Shown piece after piece: positions 1 to 8,888 of a stretch of 64,000 bases of DNA. The first letter of the stretch is position 1; each line of letters starts with the position of its first letter. The stretch is from Fen-999 sp041480065 (GTDB lineage: Bacteria; Pseudomonadota; Gammaproteobacteria; Burkholderiales; Rhodocyclaceae), in assembly GCA_041480065.1 (NCBI GenBank), contig JBGOZF010000007.1, positions 26,669-90,668 on the forward strand, given 5' to 3'. The position numbers and the translations under genes are program-made. Under the pieces are notes generated by a model. It was given only the letters and a program-made list of their open reading frames with translations. It had not been told where the DNA came from and made no database searches.

Positions 1-410
1 GCGCCGACGGCGCCCACGTCGGACAGGGCGATCTACCCGGGGGCGAGTTGGCAACGGCGCGCGAGGCGCTCGGACCGAAGCGCCTGCTGGGCGTTTCCTG
101 CTACAACGATCTCGGTCGCGTTGAAGCGGCCGTGAACGCCGGCGCCGACTACATCGGTATCGGCAGCATGTTTCCCTCCGCGACCAAGCCGACCGCCGCG
201 CGTGCTACGCTGGAAATCTTGACCGAGGCCAGGCATCGCTTCGATCTGCCGGTGGCGGCCATCGGCGGCATTAACATAGGCAACGCGTCACAGGTGATCC
301 GCGCCGGCGCGGATATGCTGGCCGTGGTGAGCGATCTTTTCAACGCCATGGACATCCGGCGCCGGGCGGGGGAATTCCAGAAACTGTTCGAGCGATCGAG
401 GTTGTCATGA
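1..410 (+). CDS. thiE: Thiamine-phosphate synthase, C-terminal part
   Basis: Couples the hydroxymethylpyrimidine and thiazole phosphate moieties to make thiamine phosphate in the cytoplasm. The gene enters from the left edge; the reading frame (phase from base 3) is open at once and reads ADGAHVGQGDL, the family's phosphate/metal-binding stretch, followed by GADYIGIGSMFPSATK and AAIGGINIGNASQVIRAGAD near the C-terminus, which are typical of the ThiE TIM barrel. About 135 residues are visible, so roughly the first third is missing. Its stop overlaps the hemL start in an ATGA, so the two are probably co-translated. thiC and thiSG lie elsewhere in the window. Confidence 0.93.
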   Translation, partial: ADGAHVGQGDLPGGELATAREALGPKRLLGVSCYNDLGRVEAAVNAGADYIGIGSMFPSATKPTAARATLEILTEARHRFDLPVAAIGGINIGNASQVIRAGADMLAVVSDLFNAMDIRRRAGEFQKLFERSRLS

Positions 411-1690
411 CCCGCAACGAAGAACTTTTTGCCCGTGCCCAGAAGACCATTCCCGGTGGGGTCAATTCGCCGGTGCGCGCCTTCCGTTCCGTCGGCGGCA
501 CGCCGCGCTTCTTCACGCGCGGCGAAGGCTCCTCGGTCTGGGACGCCGATGGCAAACGCTATCTCGACTACGTCGGCTCCTGGGGCCCGCTGATCCTCGG
601 CCACGCCGATCCGGACGTCGTGGCGGCCGTGCAGCAGGCGGCGGCCAAGGGCTTGTCTTTCGGCGCGCCGACCGAGGGCGAGGTCGAACTGGCCGAGTTG
701 CTGGTCAGACTGGTGCCGAGCATGGACATGGTGCGGCTGGTTTCCTCGGGCACCGAGGCGACCATGAGCGCGATCCGGCTCGCGCGCGGCTTCACCGGCC
801 GCGACCTGATCGTGAAGTTCGAGGGCTGCTACCACGGCCATGCCGACAGTCTGCTGGTCAAGGCCGGCTCGGGTGCGCTCACTTTCGGCAATCCTTCGTC
901 GGAGGGCGTGCCGCCGGATCTGGCCCGGGACACCCTGGTGCTCGGCTACAACGAGCCCCACGAACTGGCGCGCGTTTTCCATGAGCGCGGGCGCGACATC
1001 GCCTGCATCATCGTTGAGCCGGTCGCCGGAAATATGAACCTGATCGCGCCGCGCCCGGAGTTTCTGACCGCGCTGCGCAAGCTCTGCGACCAGCATGGCG
1101 CGCTGCTGATTTTCGACGAGGTGATGACGGGTTTCCGGGTCGCCCTGGAGAGTGCCCAAGGCCTTTACGGCATCACGCCGGACCTGTCGACCTTCGGCAA
1201 GGTGGTCGGTGGCGGCATGCCGCTGGGCGCGTTTGGCGGCCGGCGCGAGATCATGGCCAAGATTGCACCCCTGGGCCCCGTCTATCAGGCGGGTACGCTT
1301 TCGGGCAATCCGCTTTCGGTCGCCGCTGGCTTGGCGACGCTGAAGAAGATCCAGGCCAAGGGATTCTACGAGTCGCTTGCCGCCAAGACCCGGGCGCTGA
1401 CCTCCGGGCTGGTTGCCGCTGCGGCACGAAAGGGCATCACGTTTTCGGCCCAGTCCGTCGGCGGCATGTTCGGCCTCTACTTTGCCGCCGAGTGCCCCTC
1501 GACCTATGCCGAAGTCATGGCTGCGGACAAGGCGGCCTTCAATCGATTTTTCCATGCGATGTTGGAAAAGGGCGTCTATCTTGCGCCATCGGCCTTCGAG
1601 GCCGGTTTCGTTTCAATTGCGCATAGCGAAGCCGACATCGCCGCAACAGTGGCGGCGGCCGAAGCCGTATTCGGCGAGATGTCCGCCTAG
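407..1690 (+). CDS. hemL: Glutamate-1-semialdehyde 2,1-aminomutase
   Basis: PLP enzyme of the C5 haem pathway, converting glutamate-1-semialdehyde to 5-aminolevulinate. The 427-residue product has the usual family length and starts TRNEELFARAQKTIPGGVNSP, as expected. Landmarks: SSGTEATMSAIRLARGFTGR (cofactor phosphate site), EGCYHGH, DEVMTGFR, and the PLP Schiff-base lysine in TFGKVVGGGMPLG at residue 265. The start ATG overlaps the thiE stop by 4 bp. The 3' end meets the convergent cytochrome gene with the two stop codons overlapping, so there is no room for a separate terminator. A haem supply gene fits the many cytochromes in the window. Confidence 0.97.
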   Translation: MTRNEELFARAQKTIPGGVNSPVRAFRSVGGTPRFFTRGEGSSVWDADGKRYLDYVGSWGPLILGHADPDVVAAVQQAAAKGLSFGAPTEGEVELAELLVRLVPSMDMVRLVSSGTEATMSAIRLARGFTGRDLIVKFEGCYHGHADSLLVKAGSGALTFGNPSSEGVPPDLARDTLVLGYNEPHELARVFHERGRDIACIIVEPVAGNMNLIAPRPEFLTALRKLCDQHGALLIFDEVMTGFRVALESAQGLYGITPDLSTFGKVVGGGMPLGAFGGRREIMAKIAPLGPVYQAGTLSGNPLSVAAGLATLKKIQAKGFYESLAAKTRALTSGLVAAAARKGITFSAQSVGGMFGLYFAAECPSTYAEVMAADKAAFNRFFHAMLEKGVYLAPSAFEAGFVSIAHSEADIAATVAAAEAVFGEMSA

Positions 1691-2322
1691 CGCATACTCG
1701 ACAGGAAGTCGGCGACGGCCTTGATGTCCTCGTTCTTGAGGGCTGCCGTCATGGCCAGCATCTCGGGTTCCATGCGGGTGCCGGTGCGGTCGCGGTAGCG
1801 CGTCAGCGACTTGATCAGGTAGGTATTCTGCTGGCCGGCCAGGCGCGGGAAGCGCTCGCTGCCGCGTCCCTGATCACCGTGGCAGCGGAAGCAAACCCGC
1901 TGATACAGAGCACGTCCGGCTTCGTTCGGCGGCGCCGAACTCGACGGGGTCACCTGCATCGACGAGTAATAAACGACAACGTTCACGCGATCACTGTCGC
2001 TCAGGAGCTTGATCGCGGGCTCCATCCAAGGGTCCTTCCGTTCGCCGGTGTAGAACTTGTGCACCTGGTTGAGCAGATAGATGGGATTCTGTCCGGCCAG
2101 ATTGGGCACTTCGGCCTGCTTGCTGTTGCCATCGGGGCCATGGCAGTTGGCGCAGAAGGAAGCGATCTTCCTGCCCGCTTCAGCGGCCGATGAACGGGCC
2201 GCCGTATCGGCCAATGTGGCCTTCAGGCGATCAACCGATTGCGCCCAGACCATCGGCGCGGCGCAAGCGAAGAGCACGGAGACCAATATCCCCTTCGCCC
2301 CGGCGTTCAATGTCATGTTCAT
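1687..2322 (-). CDS. Diheme cytochrome c4-type protein
   Basis: Periplasmic electron carrier of 211 residues. An N-terminal signal peptide ends near AAPMVWAQ, then two cytochrome c domains follow, each with a CxxCH haem motif: CANCH at residues 57-61 and CFRCH at 144-148. Each domain has the FPRLAGQ or PNLAGQ motif and a distal methionine candidate, as in cytochrome c4. I chose the ATG at 2320-2322 because it directly precedes the signal peptide and has AGGGGAT upstream; longer in-frame starts add an implausible leader. Downstream end overlaps hemL. Cytochrome c4 usually passes electrons to terminal oxidases or denitrification enzymes; the partner here is unknown. Confidence 0.88.
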   Translation of the reverse strand: MNMTLNAGAKGILVSVLFACAAPMVWAQSVDRLKATLADTAARSSAAEAGRKIASFCANCHGPDGNSKQAEVPNLAGQNPIYLLNQVHKFYTGERKDPWMEPAIKLLSDSDRVNVVVYYSSMQVTPSSSAPPNEAGRALYQRVCFRCHGDQGRGSERFPRLAGQQNTYLIKSLTRYRDRTGTRMEPEMLAMTAALKNEDIKAVADFLSSMR

Positions 2323-2546
2323 TTTCCGATCCCCTGAATATTCAGCGGTGCCGTTAACTTTACCAAATTGGGCCAACCACTTGCTAACGATTGTTGCAGT
2401 TATGTCGAACTTTACTGTTGAGAAAACCACAGTTTTGCTGCCGCAATCATCCTCTTCTACGAAAGATACACAAGGGAACGACGGCCGACACGGCCATGAA
2501 GGGGGGCGAAAATGCTGCCCTGCGGAAGGAAGAGGATTCGCGGTGC

Positions 2547-3920
2547 TCAAGCCGACTTCATCGAGCCCTTGACTTCAAGGGCTCGTTTGGCCTCCCGGGC
2601 CTCGAAGAACTTCAGGACATGGTAGGTCGCCCAGCCGATGACTCCGGATGCGATCAGGAAGCCGCCGTAGGCGACGGGCCAGTCGATATCGAAAGTTCCT
2701 TTGGTCATCATCGAGAACTCGGACATGCCGCCGATGCCGGCGAGGATGTTGATCGGCATGAAGATGACGCTGAGGCTGGTCAGCTTCGACACGCGCTTGT
2801 TCTGGTTGATGTTGATGAAGCCTACCGTGGCATCCATCAGGAAGTTGATCTTGCCGAACAGGAAGGTGGTGTGGCCGTCAAGGGACTCTATGTCGCGCAT
2901 GATCTGGCGCGCTTCGTCCTGTTGCTGGACGGACAGGGACTTGCCTCGCATCAGAAATGAAAGCGCGCGCCGGGTGTCGAGGACATTGCGACGGATGCGT
3001 CCGTTCAGGTCTTCGCCGCGGGCGATTTCGGACAGGATCTGTGCCGCCGCGTCGTCGGTCACGCGCGGATTCAGCACGCTCCTGCCGACAGTCTCGAGAT
3101 CGGCGTACACGTCCTCCAGCGCGTCGGCGGAGTATTCGGCGTCGGCGGCGTAAAGGTCGAGCAGGACGTCCTTGCCTTCGGTGACGTAGCCCGGCTGGGT
3201 GCGCGCGCGCAGCCGTTGCAGGCGGAAGACCGGCAGTTCCTCCTGGCGCACCGAGAACAGGATGTCATTGTGCAGGATGAAGGCCACTGCGACGTTGCGC
3301 GCCTCGTCGTCGGTGTCGAGCAGGAAGTCGGAATGCAGGTGGATTTCGCCGTTGTCCTCGACATAGAAGCGGGCACTGGCTTCGAGGTCGGTGAGGCTGT
3401 CCGGGTCGGGCAGTTCGAGACCGAAGAATTCGCCGACCCAGTAGCGCATTTCCGCGGACGGCGCCACCAGGTCTACCCAGATCGGTTTGATATTGGCCAG
3501 ACCGGCCCTGTTCGCCACCTGCACCTGGCGCAAGCGGCCGTTGTGGAGTTCGAAGGCATTGAGCGAAGCCTTGTCGGTCGGGCGCCGGGTGGCGTTGACC
3601 AGTTCCTCGCGAATATCGTCCAGCAGCAGCAGGAGGATGGCGTCGTGGCGGTTTTCGCTGACTTCATTCCAGGCCAGCAGGCGATCCTCGGGCGACAGGG
3701 CCTTGAGTATGCGAGCGATATCGACTGCGTCGAGGCGGCCTAGCAGCTTGGCCAGTTCGGCGAGATTCTGCTTGTGCACCAGATTCTCGATCAGCCCGTG
3801 CTTGGGCATCTCCTGGCGATTCACCAGGCTTTCCACAAGCCGGTTGCGGGACAGGAGGCGCTGCACCTCGTTGAGATGCTCGGTCAACCGGTCGAATTCC
3901 GGAGTGGGTGCCTGGCTCAC
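2547..3920 (-). CDS. CorA-like divalent cation transporter with MgtE_N-like N-terminal region
   Basis: Likely inner-membrane Mg2+ or related cation transporter, 457 residues. The N-terminal part (about 1-130) carries short helical repeats like LIENLVHKQNLAELAKLLGR resembling the MgtE intracellular N domain; the middle looks like the CorA cytoplasmic funnel; two membrane segments lie at the C-terminus. The CorA signature Gly-Met-Asn before the second membrane segment is replaced: the sequence reads AGIGGMSEFSMM (GMS at about residues 398-400). I prefer the GTG start at 3918-3920, which has GGCGAGGAAG just upstream, over a TTG 30 bases earlier. Substrate specificity is uncertain because of the altered motif. 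Confidence 0.8.
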   Translation of the reverse strand: MSQAPTPEFDRLTEHLNEVQRLLSRNRLVESLVNRQEMPKHGLIENLVHKQNLAELAKLLGRLDAVDIARILKALSPEDRLLAWNEVSENRHDAILLLLLDDIREELVNATRRPTDKASLNAFELHNGRLRQVQVANRAGLANIKPIWVDLVAPSAEMRYWVGEFFGLELPDPDSLTDLEASARFYVEDNGEIHLHSDFLLDTDDEARNVAVAFILHNDILFSVRQEELPVFRLQRLRARTQPGYVTEGKDVLLDLYAADAEYSADALEDVYADLETVGRSVLNPRVTDDAAAQILSEIARGEDLNGRIRRNVLDTRRALSFLMRGKSLSVQQQDEARQIMRDIESLDGHTTFLFGKINFLMDATVGFININQNKRVSKLTSLSVIFMPINILAGIGGMSEFSMMTKGTFDIDWPVAYGGFLIASGVIGWATYHVLKFFEAREAKRALEVKGSMKSA

Positions 3921-3960
3921 ATCTTCCTCGCCGCCTGTATAGCCGCACAATTGTAATCGA

Positions 3961-4656
3961 TCACGGCACCTCGGCGTCTTGCATCCGTGCCAGGATCAGG
4001 CGCGTGCGGCCATTGACGTAGGCCGAATACGGGTTCTTCTCGTAGCGGCGGGGTGCCGGCAACATGACGGCGAGGCGGGCGGCCTGTTCGGCCGACAAAC
4101 TGCCGGCGCCAATGTTGTAGTAGCGCCGGGCGGCCGCTTCCGCCCCGAAAATGCCCTCGCCCCACTCGACCGAATTCAGATAGACCTCGAGGATGCGGCG
4201 CTTGTCCCAAACCAGTTCCAGCCAGACCGTGATGACCGCCTCCTGGGCCTTGCGCCAGGGTGTCTTGCTGGCCGAGAGGAAGAGATTCTTTGCCAGTTGC
4301 TGGGAAATCGTCGAGCCGCCCGCTACCACCTTGCCTTTCTTCTGGTTCTTCTCGATGGCCTTCTGCATGCCTTCCCAGTCGAAGCCCTCGTGGTCGACGA
4401 ACTTGTCGTCTTCGGCCGCGACCACCGCGCGCTTGAGTTGCAGGGAGACGCGGTCATAGGCCACCCAGTTGTGCTTCAGCATCGCCTCCGGGTTCCTTTC
4501 CCGGAGTTGTTGCAGGCGATGGTTCATGAACGCGGTCATGTCCGGGTCGAAATAGCGCCACCAGACGACCCAGGCGAAATACCAGCCCTGCCACAGAATG
4601 CCGAGCAACAGCAGCGCGAGCAGCACGCGCCGCAACAGCGTTCCTGCCCGGCTCAT
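3961..4656 (-). CDS. mtgA: Monofunctional biosynthetic peptidoglycan transglycosylase
   Basis: Polymerises lipid II into glycan strands at the periplasmic face of the inner membrane. The 231-residue product has one N-terminal membrane segment (LLALLLLGILWQGWYFAWVV) and a GT51 domain with the motifs EDDKFVDHEGFDW (catalytic Glu), GGSTISQQLAKNLFLS, KRRILEVYLNSVEWGEGIFG and the C-terminal LPAPRRY. No transpeptidase domain follows, so it is the stand-alone MtgA type. The ATG at 4654-4656 overlaps the aroE stop (ATGA), so translation is probably coupled to aroE. Confidence 0.95.
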   Translation of the reverse strand: MSRAGTLLRRVLLALLLLGILWQGWYFAWVVWWRYFDPDMTAFMNHRLQQLRERNPEAMLKHNWVAYDRVSLQLKRAVVAAEDDKFVDHEGFDWEGMQKAIEKNQKKGKVVAGGSTISQQLAKNLFLSASKTPWRKAQEAVITVWLELVWDKRRILEVYLNSVEWGEGIFGAEAAARRYYNIGAGSLSAEQAARLAVMLPAPRRYEKNPYSAYVNGRTRLILARMQDAEVP

Positions 4657-5489
4657 GCCCGCCGCAATTCCGCAAGAACCGGCCCGGTTTCCGGCCGGAT
4701 GCCGCGCCAAACGAAGAAAGCCTCGGCGGCCTGCTCGACCAGCATGCCGAGACCATCGGCGGCAATTGCGCCGGCTGCCTGCGCCTGCGCAATGAATGGG
4801 GTGTTCCTGCCGTACACCATGTCGTAGGCGAGGCAGCCCGGGGCGAAGATGCCGTCCGGCAGTGGCAAGCGAGCATCGTCAAGACCCGCCGAGGTGGCAT
4901 TGACGACCAGATCGAAGGGTTGTCCGGCCAGCGCCGCGAAGCCGCTGCCGGTGGTGCCAGCGAATGCGGCCGCGAGTCGCGACGCCTTTTCCGTCGTCCG
5001 ATTCGCAATGACGAGACGCTCGGGCGATTCATTCAACAGCGGCAGGACGACGCCTCGGGCAGCACCGCCAGCGCCCAGCAGCAGCACCCGTCGTCCGCGA
5101 ATCGAGATCCCGAGATTGGCGACGAGATCGTGCACCAGCCCGGCGCCGTCCGTGTTGTCGCCCTGAATGCCGTGCCGGTCGAAGCTGAGGGTGTTGACTG
5201 CTCCGGCCGCCTGCGCCCGGGCGGAGAGCTGCGTCGCGAGCGCGAAGGCTTCCTCCTTGAACGGTACCGTCACGTTGGCCCCGCGGCCGCCAGAGGCGGC
5301 AAAGGCGCCGACGGCTGCCGCGAACCCGTCGAACGGCGTCAGCAGTGCCTCATAGCTCATGTCCTGCCCGGTCTGGGCCGCAAACAGGGCGTGGATCCGC
5401 GGTGACCTGGAGTGGGCGACCGGATTCCCGAACACCGCGTAGCGGTCGGTCACTTTGGCGCCTGTGGCGGGATCATTCACGAACCTCAA
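4653..5489 (-). CDS. aroE: Shikimate dehydrogenase
   Basis: NADP-dependent reduction of 3-dehydroshikimate to shikimate in aromatic amino acid synthesis. Visible landmarks: YAVFGNPVAHSRSP (substrate loop), NVTVPFKEEAF with the catalytic lysine, NTDGAGL with the catalytic Asp, the NADP loop LLLGAGGAARGV, and NATSAGL. About 278 residues. The start is uncertain: TTG at 5487-5489 overlaps the upstream stop, GTG at 5478-5480 has GAGG close by, and GTG at 5451-5453 would give the common family start VTDRYAVFG. The gene sits between a TonB-like gene and mtgA with 4-bp overlaps at both ends. Confidence 0.94.
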   Translation of the reverse strand: MRFVNDPATGAKVTDRYAVFGNPVAHSRSPRIHALFAAQTGQDMSYEALLTPFDGFAAAVGAFAASGGRGANVTVPFKEEAFALATQLSARAQAAGAVNTLSFDRHGIQGDNTDGAGLVHDLVANLGISIRGRRVLLLGAGGAARGVVLPLLNESPERLVIANRTTEKASRLAAAFAGTTGSGFAALAGQPFDLVVNATSAGLDDARLPLPDGIFAPGCLAYDMVYGRNTPFIAQAQAAGAIAADGLGMLVEQAAEAFFVWRGIRPETGPVLAELRRA

Positions 5490-6382
5490 TCGGCCTGTAG
5501 CCGGTCCGAGGTCGTGAAGGACCAGGTGCGTGTGATTTCGAGGACGTCGGTGTCACGGCGTACCGCTTCCGGAAAGGCCGAGTAGGGCGCCGCCATCTCG
5601 ACGATGCGGCGGGCCGCGTCATCAAGCACTTTCTGTCCGGAGGAGCGATTCAGTTCGACCCGGTCGAGGCTGCCGTCGCTCTTGATGATCACCGTCAGCA
5701 CCAGGTTGCCGTAATGCCTGCCCTTGGCGGCCTCGGGGTAGTTGAGGTTGCCGATGCGCTCGACCTTCTGGCGCCAGTCCTCGACATACTGCGCGAACCG
5801 GTATTCCTCGACGCGGGCGCCGATGAACTTCTTGCGCGGCCGGCGGTTGTACTCCTCAACGTTGCGGGCGATCTGCCCTTCCAGGCGCGCGAGGTTGATG
5901 GCTGCGGTGGCCATGTCCAGGCCGGACGTGGTCGAGATCGTCGTCGGCGTCGTCTCGTTGCTGCGCGAGTCGGCACCGAGCGACTTCCTGCTCGTTAGGG
6001 AAGTCAGAATCTGCTGCTGCCGCACCTCCAGTTCGGCGACGCGCTTCTGGGCTTCGAGCAGATCCGTGCCTTCCTGGGTTCTTGGCGATACGGGTAACGG
6101 CGTCTTCAGCCGCCGATCCTCGTCGGTGTTGCCACCGCCGTCAAGGTTGGTCTGGGCCTTGGCTTGCGCGTGCTCGGGCCTGTGGGCGCTCTTGCTGTTG
6201 ACCAGGATGACGTCGAGCGCGCGTTCCGTTGCCCTGCCGAGGGCCTCGGGCAGCTTGAAATGAATCGACAGCACGATCGCATGAATTGCCAGTGACAACG
6301 CCAGCGCAATCGTCAGATTGCGCTGAGAAGGCGCCATCTCGGCAAGATCGGCGGACGAAGCCAGGGCAGGCATAACAGCCAA
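5486..6382 (-). CDS. TonB-family energy transducer
   Basis: Inner-membrane anchored periplasmic protein that would transmit proton-motive force to outer-membrane receptors. Visible: one N-terminal membrane segment (LTIALALSLAIHAIVLSIHF), a central charged and coiled-coil-like region (EAQKRVAELEVRQQQILTSL), and a C-terminal TonB-type domain with YPEAAKGRHYGNLVLTVIIK, DGSLDRVELNRSSG and the final AFPEAVRRDTDVLEITRTW. About 298 residues from a TTG at 6380-6382 that has GGGGAG five bases upstream; ATG codons at residues 4 and 16 are alternatives. No ExbB, ExbD or receptor gene is nearby, so the partner system is unknown. It follows the RNB gene by two bases. Confidence 0.85.
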   Translation of the reverse strand: MAVMPALASSADLAEMAPSQRNLTIALALSLAIHAIVLSIHFKLPEALGRATERALDVILVNSKSAHRPEHAQAKAQTNLDGGGNTDEDRRLKTPLPVSPRTQEGTDLLEAQKRVAELEVRQQQILTSLTSRKSLGADSRSNETTPTTISTTSGLDMATAAINLARLEGQIARNVEEYNRRPRKKFIGARVEEYRFAQYVEDWRQKVERIGNLNYPEAAKGRHYGNLVLTVIIKSDGSLDRVELNRSSGQKVLDDAARRIVEMAAPYSAFPEAVRRDTDVLEITRTWSFTTSDRLQAD

Positions 6383-6384
6383 TT

Positions 6385-8292
6385 TTACTCCCCGGTTTCC
6401 TCATCACCGAAAGCGTCGTCAGACGCCTCAAGGGGCAGCAGTTCGACGTATCGGGCTCGGCACTCGGCGGCCAGCAGATCGACCTCCTCGATCACCAGCC
6501 GTACCCGCGCGCCGCGATCGAGGGCGGGCAGCGAGGGCACCCTCAATACCAGCGGCAACCGCTCCAGGCGGACCAGACTCTCGCGCAGCACCCGGGCCGC
6601 CGTCGTCGTCTCGGCTTCCTGGCGCAGCCAGCGCAGGCACCAATAGCGCTCCATGCCGCGCTGGAACTCGGCGTAAGCGGCATAGGTCAGTTCGAAATCG
6701 CGCAGCGCCGCCAGGAATTCGGCCGACTTGGCCGTGAAGGGCGGCGTTTCGCGCCCGAGGTGGGCAAGCAACTGCCATTGATTGACCAGATCCACATAGC
6801 GACGCAGAGGCGACGACGACCAGGCATAGCAATCGACGCCGAGGCCCTCGTGCGCCGCCGCCGCCGTGGTCATGCGCACCTTGCCTACAGTTTGTGCGCG
6901 ATAGAGCGCGGCCACGCCGGCATCGCGCAGCAGCGCGCCCCAAGTGGCGTTGGCGACGATCATCAACTCCGCGACCAGCTTGTCGAGGGGCGAACCGCGC
7001 GGGCGCTCGACGATCTCGACCCGGCCCGGGCCATCGGCCGTCGCCGCCGTCCAATCCACCGCAAAGCTGTACTCCTTGCGCTGCTGCGTCGTCGAGGCCT
7101 TGCCGCGGCCGGCTTCGAGCACGGTGGCCAGTTCCCACAAGCGCTTCAGTTCGTCGCGGAAGGGGAACTCCGACAGGCCATCGGCGAGCGTTTGTTCGTT
7201 GAACACCGGTTCGACGTCGTGATGGCGCAGATTGGCCGCCACCGGCACGCATTCGATGCGGCTATCGGTCGCCGTGATGGAGAGGTCGGCTGCGACGTCG
7301 AGGTAAAGGGATACGGCCGGCACCACCTTGCCCGCCCCGAGCGTGAAGCGCTCGACCACCGCATCGGGCAGCATGGTGATCTTGCGGCCGGGCATATACA
7401 CGGTGGACAGCCGGCCGCGGGCGATGCCGCCCAGATCCGAATCCGGCGCGATGCCGAGGCCCGGCGCAGCGATGTGAATGCCCACCCGCATGCCGCCGTC
7501 GCCACGGACAGCGACCGAAAAGGCGTCGTCGATTTCCGTTGTCTGGGCATCGTCGATCGAAAAGGCGCGCACGCCGGCGACAGGCAAGTTCCCGGTCTCG
7601 ACCGGTGCGGCGTGACCGGGGAAATCGGTACCGTGGGCGAAGTACTCGAAGAGAAAGCGGCCCAGGTGGTAGTCGTGGGTATCGGGGATCGCGCCGCAGC
7701 GGGCGAGCAAGGCCACCGCCGACTGGCCGGTCTGGGCGCAGGCCCCTTCCAGGGCTTTCGTCTCAGGCCGGTTGCGATCGGGCTTGTACAGGAGTTCACG
7801 CAGCATGGGCGGGAATTCGGCGGGCAGCGTGCCGGCGGCGAGTTCGGCGACCATGCGCTCGATGGCCAGCGCCTGCAGTCGCTTCTTTTCGAGGCCGGCC
7901 AGGGCCGCCTGCAGGATCTCCGGCGGCGCCTTCCTGAACCGCCCCTTGCCCTTGCGATGGAAATACATCGGCGCCGAATGGAGCCGCAGCAGGACGGCCG
8001 TCGCTTCGACCGCCGCCGGCTTGTGCCCGGCATAGTCCGCAGCCAGGTCCTCGAAGCCGAACTCGGTGTCCGGGCAGGCCTGCCAGAGAAAGTCGATGTC
8101 GATTTCCCCCGCGTCCCGCTCGGCGCGCTCGACAAGTTCGCCCGGCGTCGGCTCCGCGAAGCGCAGCACGACGTTGGCGGCCTTCACCTTCGAGCGCTTG
8201 CCCGAGGCGAGTTCCACCTGCAATGAGGTGTTGTTATCGGCGAGCACGGTGCCGGCTTTGAAGGCGCCGTCCTCTTCAAACAGGACATTCAT
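6385..8292 (-). CDS. RNB-domain exoribonuclease (RNase II/R family)
   Basis: Predicted 3'-5' hydrolytic exoribonuclease of 635 residues. The RNB catalytic stretch reads FSIDDAQTTEIDDAFSV, with the clustered aspartates that bind Mg2+. Other family marks are HIAAPGLGI, YMPGRKITMLP, and near the end the RNB stretch YAWSSSPLRRYVDLVNQWQL. The N-terminus lacks an obvious cold-shock S1 pair and the protein is shorter than RNase R, so it belongs to the compact RNB branch found in many betaproteobacteria. I start it at the ATG at 8290-8292 (NVLFEEDGAFKAGTVL); there is no clear Shine-Dalgarno before it. The next gene, tonB-like, starts two bases after its stop. Confidence 0.9.
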   Translation of the reverse strand: MNVLFEEDGAFKAGTVLADNNTSLQVELASGKRSKVKAANVVLRFAEPTPGELVERAERDAGEIDIDFLWQACPDTEFGFEDLAADYAGHKPAAVEATAVLLRLHSAPMYFHRKGKGRFRKAPPEILQAALAGLEKKRLQALAIERMVAELAAGTLPAEFPPMLRELLYKPDRNRPETKALEGACAQTGQSAVALLARCGAIPDTHDYHLGRFLFEYFAHGTDFPGHAAPVETGNLPVAGVRAFSIDDAQTTEIDDAFSVAVRGDGGMRVGIHIAAPGLGIAPDSDLGGIARGRLSTVYMPGRKITMLPDAVVERFTLGAGKVVPAVSLYLDVAADLSITATDSRIECVPVAANLRHHDVEPVFNEQTLADGLSEFPFRDELKRLWELATVLEAGRGKASTTQQRKEYSFAVDWTAATADGPGRVEIVERPRGSPLDKLVAELMIVANATWGALLRDAGVAALYRAQTVGKVRMTTAAAAHEGLGVDCYAWSSSPLRRYVDLVNQWQLLAHLGRETPPFTAKSAEFLAALRDFELTYAAYAEFQRGMERYWCLRWLRQEAETTTAARVLRESLVRLERLPLVLRVPSLPALDRGARVRLVIEEVDLLAAECRARYVELLPLEASDDAFGDEETGE

Positions 8293-8324
8293 GGGGAGCG
8301 AAAGGGGGTGGGAAGCGGAGGAAA

Positions 8325-8888
8325 TTATAGCCCGGCGAAGGCGATGATTCCGTCCAGATAGTCGGCCCAGCGGGTGAAACTGTGATCGCCACCGGTCAGC
8401 ACCGTCTGGCATGCTCCGGCGTAGCGGGATACCGCCTGCCGGTAGTCGAGCAGTTCATCGCCGGTCTCGACCAGCAGCCAGTAGCGCTCCGGTTTTGATA
8501 CGGGTCCCTCGATAGCCCGTAGTTCCGCGAGGTGCTCGTGGCTGAACTCGAACTCCTCGCCCGTGTAGAGGTTTCGCTGCGGGCCGAGGAACTGCTTGAG
8601 CGAATCGTAAGGTGCCACGGCAGGATTGACCAACACCGCCCGCAGCCCGTGTTTCTCCGCCAGCCGGGTGGCGTAGTAGCCGCCGAGCGACGAACCGACG
8701 ACAGTTGTTCCCGGCAGGATCATCGATTCGGCCAGCGCGATTGCTGCCAGAGGTGAAGGCGGCAATTGCGGACAGATGAAACGGTCCGCCAGGCCCCGCT
8801 CGGCCATCCGCGACTGCAGGGTCCGCGCCTTGAAGGACTGCGGGCCGCTGATAAAGCCGTGCAGGTAGAGGACTACGGCTCGGTCCAG
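8325..8888 (-). CDS. YqiA-type alpha/beta-hydrolase esterase
   Basis: Small esterase of the UPF0227/YqiA family. Visible: an N-terminal VVLYLHGFISGPQSFKARTL with the oxyanion-hole HGF, the nucleophile motif GSSLGGYYA, and a late GGDHSF histidine. The first in-frame ATG (8805-8807) falls after the conserved LHGF region, so it cannot give a full enzyme. Upstream the frame stays open only to a TGA at 8889-8891, with no ATG, GTG or TTG between; the only near-cognate start is CTG at 8886-8888, overlapping the end of uppP by 16 bp. I mark that as the 5' limit. Translation may depend on ribosomes leaving uppP, or a start was lost. Confidence 0.75.
   Translation of the reverse strand: MDRAVVLYLHGFISGPQSFKARTLQSRMAERGLADRFICPQLPPSPLAAIALAESMILPGTTVVGSSLGGYYATRLAEKHGLRAVLVNPAVAPYDSLKQFLGPQRNLYTGEEFEFSHEHLAELRAIEGPVSKPERYWLLVETGDELLDYRQAVSRYAGACQTVLTGGDHSFTRWADYLDGIIAFAGL

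Noticed and set aside
8325..8807. Esterase starting at the first ATG (8807)
   Set aside because: This would remove the conserved LHGF oxyanion region that is encoded in frame just upstream, so the ATG is unlikely to be the true start.
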